DNA from: Syntrophomonas sp.
GTDB lineage: Bacteria > Bacillota > Syntrophomonadia > Syntrophomonadales > Syntrophomonadaceae
Assembly: GCA_016841245.1 (NCBI GenBank)
Contig: JAENZN010000001.1
Coordinates: 186,001-250,000 of the forward strand
Direction: 5' to 3'
DNA length: 64,000 nucleotides
Shown here piece after piece: positions 58,755 to 64,000 of the stretch (position 1 is the first letter of the stretch; each line of letters begins with the position of its first letter). Below the pieces are notes generated by a model. That model ran no database searches and was not told the DNA's origin. It saw only the letters and a list, made by a program, of their open reading frames with translations. The position numbers were made by a program, and so were the translations under genes.

Positions 58755-61700
58755 ATGCAGTTTAATCCTACAGAACTGGAACAGAAAGAAAGCGAAACTC
58801 TATTTAATGAAAGTCTCCAAAAAACCTGGCAGGAATTAGGTTCCCTTCGGGTAGATTTAATTATAGGAATACCTTTTTATAATGAAAAAGATACTCTGCC
58901 TGAGATATTGAAAATTATTGAAGAAGCATTAATATCCATAGAAAATTATAAAAACCCTTTGATTTTATGCGTAGGTGACCCTGAAGGTGCTGAAGCACTA
59001 ACGCTCATTCAGGAGCTGGATTTTAGTTTTGCCCACTATGAATTCCTTATGAAGCCGGGCAGCAATGGAAGGGGCGCCAGCATACGGGCTATGCTGGAGA
59101 TAGCTGACCATTTAACCGCTGATATAGTTGTCTTTGCTGCTGATCTGGCCAGTGAAAATGATAGAGGAGTAAACGCAGAATGGATAACGCGAATTGTAGA
59201 GCCATTAGGGTTGAAATACGACTTTGTATTGACCACTTGCCGACAGCACTACTTCGATAATATTGTCAACAGCTTCCTGGTATCACCACTGTTGGAACAA
59301 TTCTACGGTTATAAAATCGAAAGCGCCATAAGCGGTATCTATGCCCTATCTCATAACCTGGTGGAAGACTTGTGTCTGGAACTAAAGTTCTGGCCTGACA
59401 TCACCAGAAGTTACGGTATCGACCCCTGGATATTGACCAGGGTTATGACGTGGGACAAAGATATGTGCGAAGTTTCGCTGGGGGCCAAATTGGAGAGATT
59501 CTCCCTGGAGAAGGTCAATTATGTTTTCAAGGAAATAGCTAGGGCCTTGTTTGAATGTATTAAAAGCGATGAGGAGTACTGGTTAAAAAAACAGATTATC
59601 GTGCGAGTCCCTGATATATATGGGGTTAGAAATGAAGAAGAACCAGTGGAAGTAATCTTCTGTGCCGAAGAAATGGTGCTGTTCTTTAAACGTAAATTTA
59701 ATCAGTATGCCAGCATATATGAAACCGCCTTGGAGGGAGCCGTGTATAAAGACATCCAAAACTCGGTCCTGACCCCCAGCAAGGAATTTAAATTCAAACC
59801 TGATAGTTGGGCTGAACTGGTACTCTCTCTGCTGTTCGAGTACTGCTTTGCCCGGGAATTGAATCGAGACGATATATTAAATACCCTTACTTCAGCCTTT
59901 AATGGAAGAACAGCCAGCTATGTATTGCATATGCAGCTTTTACAGGAACACTTGGAAGGTATAGAAGTTGATAACACCAGCCATTTGCCAGAACTTGAAG
60001 CAGCAGCCATGAAAGCTGAACAGCGCAGATGTTTTCTCAGGATACGGGATAGTTTTAACGATAAGTGGGAAAAAACGCTGCTCGAGGTTACGCCTCCCCT
60101 TACTCCTTCCCGCTACCTGGAGTATGTTCCGGGAATACCCATAGTCTTACCAAATACTATCGTTGGCAAAGGTGGTAAAGAAGTATACACGGAAGAAGTA
60201 TTCAACCGTCTGCAAAAACGTTATCAGGAAGCATTTGAAGAGGTAATTCACCATTCACTGGGAGTGCCCCGAGATTCGAAACCGGATACTATATTTGACC
60301 GCTTCAGAGAGTACATGAACCAATTGGAAGCTACTATGGAATCTCTCTTCCCTGGTGATCTTTATACCGAGGACGGAGTTGAGCAAGTCTTACAACGGCT
60401 TTTTGAAATGCTCCCGTATCGAAAGATGTATTCTGTTAAGAACGAGATTTACAAGGAAATGTTCTTCAGATTCCCTCCGGTAAATGTTATGATACCTGCC
60501 GGATATCAAAGTATCAGGGATCTGATCGAGCAGATGGATATCAGGGATGCAGTAAGCCTGGCCAATTTGATTGAGACTCGTAAATGGGCCGACCGCGCAC
60601 TTCTCTGGGTATTAGAAAACCTGCGCCCGGAAGGTCTGGAAGATGTGGATATCAAATATATCGTATTAGGCCCGAAATTCAGTCAGATCGCCAGGTTAGG
60701 CAATATCTCCAATTTAAATAAAGTGACGAGCAGGATAGTAACCACTCCATTTAATAAGGGTATGGGGGGAGACTTCCACAAACTCAGATTCTGTTTGTTC
60801 ATAGCCCGGCACATTACTACAGCCGAAAACTATGGCCAGTTATGGAGAAACTTTGCCCGGGAGAGAAAGAATTTAGGAACCAAGATACGCAATTCCTTAA
60901 TCGGCCGTTACGAAACAACAGCTTTTTCAGCCCATAATATTTTCGAAAATCTTCATCACCGTACCCTGATAAAAAACTTTAGGGGTCTGACAGAAAAACT
61001 CCATGACCAGGGTCTAGTTGAAGAAGCAAATATCATAAGGATAATGTGTGACAGTTATGGCTTAAGCCAGGTGCTTGATAACGGCACTTTTCTTCCCCTG
61101 TCCGCCTGGAGTTGGTCCAGCTACAATTATAAAGGAGGCAAAGGAGTACCTACACCTCTTTCCAGCCATGTGGAAGAAAAATGGTTCAATCATGATTTGC
61201 TGGAAGATATTTATAAAGAACTGGGTTACGATGTCTCCGGCATCGAGTCCGGCGTACAGCAGCTTATTGGTGAAGGAAGAGCCAGCGACAATGTTCTGGA
61301 TTCTCTTCTGGGTATCAGACCTAAAGATGTAACGGTGGTGGCTCAAGAAGCAATCGCCTATCCTCCCGCAAAACCTCTGATCAGGTATAAGGGTAACCCC
61401 ATACTAAATCCTATCAAAGATCATTTCTGGGAAAGTAAATATGTGTTGAATGCTGCAGCACTGAGACTTGATGACCGGGTCTATATATTGTACCGGGCTT
61501 ATGGTGACGATGAAGTCTCCCGCATAGGTATGGCGGTAAGCGATGGCTTCAATATTCTTGAAAGGCTGCCGGATCCGATATTTATACCATTGAATGAAAA
61601 GGAGAAGAGGGGCTGTGAAGATCCGCGAGCCGTTATCATAGATGACGAAATTTACATGATGTACACCGCTTATGATGGGGTTATAGCCCAGATTTCGGCT

Positions 61701-62315
61701 GCCTCCATAAAGGTAACCGACTTCCTGGAACGCAGGTTTGATAAATGGGTGAGAAAGGGATTGGCCTTTAAAGATGTATGGAACAAAGATGCCATACTGT
61801 TTCCAGAGAAAATACAGGGAAAATACGTTATTTATCACCGCATCGAACCCAGTATATGGGTTTCCTACTTGGATAAACTGGAATTCCCGGTACCCCGGGA
61901 AAGGCATGCCATAATCATAGGACCCCGTTCAGGCCGGATGTGGGATTCTTTGAAAATCGGTTCCGGCACCCAGCCTATAAAGACCCGTTATGGCTGGCTG
62001 ATGATTTATCATGGAGTCGACCGGCAGATGGTTTATCGTCTGGGAGTAATCCTGGTAGATCTTAATAACCCGGAACTCCTTATTTATCGTTCTCCCAACA
62101 GTATCCTGCAGCCGGAAGAAGACTATGAAATTGGTTCCAGTACCGGCTCTTGGGTACCCAACGTAGTGTTCACTTGTGGGGCAGTGGCCTCTTCCAACAA
62201 GGAAATCCTGGAAGACGATGATGAGATACTGGTATATTACGGAGCTGCCGACACCCACATAGGAGTAGCCACAGCCACCCTGGCCGACCTTATTCCCGAA
62301 CAATATCGCAGATAA
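58755..62315 (+). CDS. Fused glycosyltransferase (GT-A, GT2/GT78/GT81-like) and GH130 glycoside phosphorylase
   Basis: An 1186-residue cytosolic fusion. Residues about 30-330 form a GT-A glycosyltransferase: IGIPFYNEKDTLPEILK, PGSNGRGASIRAM, DIVVFAADLASE (acidic metal-binding part) and RSYGIDPWILTRVM, close to mannosylglycerate-synthase types. A middle region of about 500 residues has no recognised domain. Residues about 870-1180 are a GH130 fold with GCEDPRAVIIDDEIYMMYTAYDG, where Asp of EDPR is the catalytic acid. GH130 enzymes phosphorolyse beta-mannosides. One protein may therefore both make and recycle a mannose-based oligomer. The ATG at 58755 follows GGGAGGGGGT. Confidence 0.78.
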   Translation: MQFNPTELEQKESETLFNESLQKTWQELGSLRVDLIIGIPFYNEKDTLPEILKIIEEALISIENYKNPLILCVGDPEGAEALTLIQELDFSFAHYEFLMKPGSNGRGASIRAMLEIADHLTADIVVFAADLASENDRGVNAEWITRIVEPLGLKYDFVLTTCRQHYFDNIVNSFLVSPLLEQFYGYKIESAISGIYALSHNLVEDLCLELKFWPDITRSYGIDPWILTRVMTWDKDMCEVSLGAKLERFSLEKVNYVFKEIARALFECIKSDEEYWLKKQIIVRVPDIYGVRNEEEPVEVIFCAEEMVLFFKRKFNQYASIYETALEGAVYKDIQNSVLTPSKEFKFKPDSWAELVLSLLFEYCFARELNRDDILNTLTSAFNGRTASYVLHMQLLQEHLEGIEVDNTSHLPELEAAAMKAEQRRCFLRIRDSFNDKWEKTLLEVTPPLTPSRYLEYVPGIPIVLPNTIVGKGGKEVYTEEVFNRLQKRYQEAFEEVIHHSLGVPRDSKPDTIFDRFREYMNQLEATMESLFPGDLYTEDGVEQVLQRLFEMLPYRKMYSVKNEIYKEMFFRFPPVNVMIPAGYQSIRDLIEQMDIRDAVSLANLIETRKWADRALLWVLENLRPEGLEDVDIKYIVLGPKFSQIARLGNISNLNKVTSRIVTTPFNKGMGGDFHKLRFCLFIARHITTAENYGQLWRNFARERKNLGTKIRNSLIGRYETTAFSAHNIFENLHHRTLIKNFRGLTEKLHDQGLVEEANIIRIMCDSYGLSQVLDNGTFLPLSAWSWSSYNYKGGKGVPTPLSSHVEEKWFNHDLLEDIYKELGYDVSGIESGVQQLIGEGRASDNVLDSLLGIRPKDVTVVAQEAIAYPPAKPLIRYKGNPILNPIKDHFWESKYVLNAAALRLDDRVYILYRAYGDDEVSRIGMAVSDGFNILERLPDPIFIPLNEKEKRGCEDPRAVIIDDEIYMMYTAYDGVIAQISAASIKVTDFLERRFDKWVRKGLAFKDVWNKDAILFPEKIQGKYVIYHRIEPSIWVSYLDKLEFPVPRERHAIIIGPRSGRMWDSLKIGSGTQPIKTRYGWLMIYHGVDRQMVYRLGVILVDLNNPELLIYRSPNSILQPEEDYEIGSSTGSWVPNVVFTCGAVASSNKEILEDDDEILVYYGAADTHIGVATATLADLIPEQYRR

Positions 62316-62351
62316 GAAAGGTCAAGGCAATTTCAACTAATGAATAAATAT

Positions 62352-62396
62352 AAGCAGCCTGCTCCTTGGACGTTTCAAACACGTCTCAATCGCGGG
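62352..62396. terminator. Nested-hairpin terminator between the fusion gene and GT4 gene
   Basis: AAGCAGCCTGC pairs with GCGGGCTGCTT around an inner ACGT/ACGT hairpin, ending in CTGCTTTTA. It lies just after the fusion-gene stop and before the convergent GT4 gene. The ACG-x-CTCAATCGCGGGCT segment is shared with 35848-35866, so the two terminators have a common design. Confidence 0.65.
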
Positions 62397-62440
62397 CTGC
62401 TTTTACTCCTCAATATTCGCTTCTTACCCTAATCAGCGTA

Positions 62441-63619
62441 TCATACCAACCTGCTCCTACTGTAATGGTAATGCTGCGCTCTATCAGTTTCCAATAACTC
62501 TTCGGCTATATCATGATAAAGCTTTGCCACACTGGGCCAGGTCAGGGAACGGCCCAGATCGGCTGCCTTGTTTTCCAGCTCTTGCTTTAGACCAGGATTC
62601 TTAAGAAGCAGGTCCAGGAGCTCTGCCAGTGCTTCGGGAGTAGTATCCCTCGCTATCATACCCCGACCCTGGACCAGGACTTCCCGGGCATACTCATAGG
62701 GAGTAGAGACGATAGCCCGCCCGCAGCCTACGGCAAAAGCCAGGGTACCGGATACCGCCTGGTCAAGATTAGGATAGGGACTAAGATAGATATCTGTCAT
62801 GAACAAATAATCTCCTAATTCGTCATCATCAAGAAAACGGTTGTCAAAAAGCACATGCTGATCCAGGTGTAAATCCGTCACCAACTGTCTGACACTATCT
62901 CTATAGCGTTCTCCTTCATTTCTCAGCAGGTTGGGGTGAGTAGCACCAGCGATAATATACAAAAGCTGGGGGTGCTCAGCAACCACCTTTGCTAAAGTCT
63001 TAATACCAATTTCCAGGCCCTTTCCCGGACCTATTAAGCCGAAGGTAGTAATGATGCTGCGTTCCTGCAGACCATACTGCTCTTTCAAAGCAGGTCGATT
63101 CTTTTTAATAAAACTGGGAACCCCATGAGGTACTACAAATATCTTATCTGGCGTCACTTCATATACGCTGGCCAATAAGCTGCTGGCCCGTTCAGTCATA
63201 CACAGAACTCTAGCTGCTAAACCTGCCAACCTGCTCAATATTTGCTTTTGCTTTACAGACGGCTGTGGCAGTACGGTATGAGTAACCAGCAGAAACGGTT
63301 TGGTGAGGTGCGTAGCTAGATCAATTACGTATTCACCATCCTGACCCCCAAATATGCCGTACTCATGTTGAATAATAAGCATATCCAGGTTGGGCTCATG
63401 ATTAGCCCAGGTGGCACAAGCTATATAATCAGCTGTATTCTCCTGCTGAAGCTTCAATACTACCTCGGAAGGATATTTATGGGATTGAAAGGGATCATTA
63501 ATAGCAGCTACTAGAACTTCTGGCACGTGTTTTAACAGATTATCCCTTAAGTCCTCAGAGAACGTTGCAATTCCGCACTTCCGGGGAGGATAGGTACTCA
63601 CGATCAAGCAAGCGTTCAT
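62441..63619 (-). CDS. GT4-family glycosyltransferase
   Basis: A 392-residue GT-B enzyme. The N-terminal domain starts NACLIVSTYPPRKCGIATFSEDLRDNL with the glycine-rich acceptor-binding loop. The C-terminal donor-binding domain shows TFGLIGPGKGLEIGIKTLAKVV, YIIAGATHPN and the nucleotide-sugar signature SGTLAFAVGCGRAIVSTPYEYAREV. The ATG at 63619 follows GGAGGTG. It converges on the GT-GH130 fusion gene. Similar GT4 genes are neighbours of GH130 genes in other anaerobes, so both may work on one mannose polymer (inference). Confidence 0.85.
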   Translation of the reverse strand: MNACLIVSTYPPRKCGIATFSEDLRDNLLKHVPEVLVAAINDPFQSHKYPSEVVLKLQQENTADYIACATWANHEPNLDMLIIQHEYGIFGGQDGEYVIDLATHLTKPFLLVTHTVLPQPSVKQKQILSRLAGLAARVLCMTERASSLLASVYEVTPDKIFVVPHGVPSFIKKNRPALKEQYGLQERSIITTFGLIGPGKGLEIGIKTLAKVVAEHPQLLYIIAGATHPNLLRNEGERYRDSVRQLVTDLHLDQHVLFDNRFLDDDELGDYLFMTDIYLSPYPNLDQAVSGTLAFAVGCGRAIVSTPYEYAREVLVQGRGMIARDTTPEALAELLDLLLKNPGLKQELENKAADLGRSLTWPSVAKLYHDIAEELLETDRAQHYHYSRSRLV

Positions 63620-63831
63620 CCCTGAGTCACCTCCTTTTTCCGGTACTATGCAATTTAGCACAGTACGACTGAAGTTGAATCAACATCTTCTCAGCAGCTA
63701 TATGGTGGGGCTAATATAACAGCAGATGAGGGGCTAATCAATTTTGCAAAGTTTAGCTCTCTTAACTTTAATTTTAACATATATTTCAAATATCGTCAGC
63801 GGGTAGATCATTAAGCTGGTATACGAAAGAT

Positions 63832-63867
63832 AAGCTGAAATCGGATATTGCCCCCCAACTTCAGCTT
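63832..63867. terminator. Stem-loop near the right edge
   Basis: AAGCTGAA (63832-63839) pairs with TTCAGCTT (63860-63867), with a 20-base C-rich loop. GATTTTTT follows on the plus strand; on the minus strand the tail is ATCTTTCG. It could end the partial minus-strand gene at 63916, or a plus-strand transcript not seen here. The rest of 63620-63915 has no gene. Confidence 0.35.
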
Positions 63868-63915
63868 GATTTTTTAACCCGTCTGGAATAAATTCGGTAC
63901 CAGGCAGCGAACTTA

Positions 63916-64000
63916 TTAGCTTACGTTTACGCCCAGACTTTCAAGATAGCCAAACAGCTCGCCTTGTATTTCATCGAGAGTTTCCGGGGTACTTCCTTCA
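63916..64000 (-). CDS. C-terminal end of a gene running off the right edge
   Basis: A minus-strand frame open to the window edge encodes 27 residues, ending FGYLESLGVNVS before TAA. The frame shows normal codon use and is followed by a stem-loop at 63832. The product cannot be identified from so short a piece. Confidence 0.35.
   Translation of the reverse strand, partial: EGSTPETLDEIQGELFGYLESLGVNVS

Noticed and set aside
61062-62303. Minus-strand frames across the GH130 region
   Set aside because: They are shadow frames of the plus-strand gene with no ribosome sites or recognisable domains.
1-64000. tRNA, rRNA, CRISPR arrays, prophage or an intact transposase
   Set aside because: None was seen by eye. 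The only repeats found are the two-copy elements, the 16-bp direct repeats and the duplicated redox locus.

Overview
The window looks like a chromosomal segment of an anaerobic, spore-forming-lineage Bacillota (Clostridia). A Syntrophomonas-like relative is my best guess. The grounds are the oxygen-sensitive metalloprotein families (nitrogenase-like proteins, dehydratase activase, EFR1-type ferredoxin-flavodoxin), CotH and DUF2325 families, AGGAGG-type ribosome sites with frequent GTG/TTG starts, and moderate GC. No rRNA, tRNA, CRISPR array or intact transposase was seen. The dominant theme is metal homeostasis.

Layout. 1-1.8 kb: molybdate-type ABC permease (cut by the left edge) and ATPase. 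1.8-3 kb: gene-poor, with a sigma-54-type promoter ahead of a divergent cold-shock protein. 3-8.5 kb: a two-component system divergent from a VTC / DUF4956 / CotH operon. 8.5-13.8 kb: a zinc operon (ZnuA-ZnuC-ZnuB-Zur-like regulator-permease-TIGR03943 protein) behind a 38-bp palindrome. 14-21 kb: EFR1 ferredoxin, nitroreductase, MATE exporter and a heterodimeric ABC exporter pair. 21.5-25.3 kb: FbpABC-type iron importer. 25.5-33 kb: a seven-gene operon of NifH-, NifD- and NifK-like proteins with two siderophore-type binding proteins, a FecCD permease and an ATPase. 33.6-39 kb: HD-GYP protein, GGDEF remnant, LysR regulator, MetF and MetE. 39-46.6 kb: methyltransferase, a decayed dehydratase-activase gene, Fur, a Crp-like regulator, a ZIP transporter and several gene remnants. 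46.7-51 kb: RND pump with adaptor. 51-58.5 kb: FeoA-FeoB-FeoC-like, a SprT-like metalloprotein, an AraC regulator, and a DUF2325 operon led by a 27-residue membrane peptide. 58.7-63.7 kb: a glycosyltransferase-GH130 fusion and a GT4 glycosyltransferase.

How they fit together. Fur-like boxes lie upstream of the ABC exporter pair, fbpABC, the nitrogenase-like operon, fur, feoAB and the DUF2325 operon. Three of these (exporter pair, nitrogenase-like operon, DUF2325 operon) share a fuller arrangement: a sigma-A promoter overlapped or followed by a Fur box, then a TTAG-N6-CTAA palindrome about 40-75 bases into the leader. This suggests one iron-starvation regulon under two metal sensors. The most interesting candidate system is the nitrogenase-like H-D-K trio fused into an iron-complex uptake operon. 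It lacks a residue matching the FeMo-cofactor cysteine, so it is probably not N2-fixing. I infer that it reduces an imported metal complex or tetrapyrrole.

Other notable items are a roughly 100-base structured element in two copies with covarying stems (possibly HEARO/omega-RNA-like), a duplicated and deleted copy of the EFR1-nitroreductase locus, and a pair of terminators sharing a nested-hairpin architecture.
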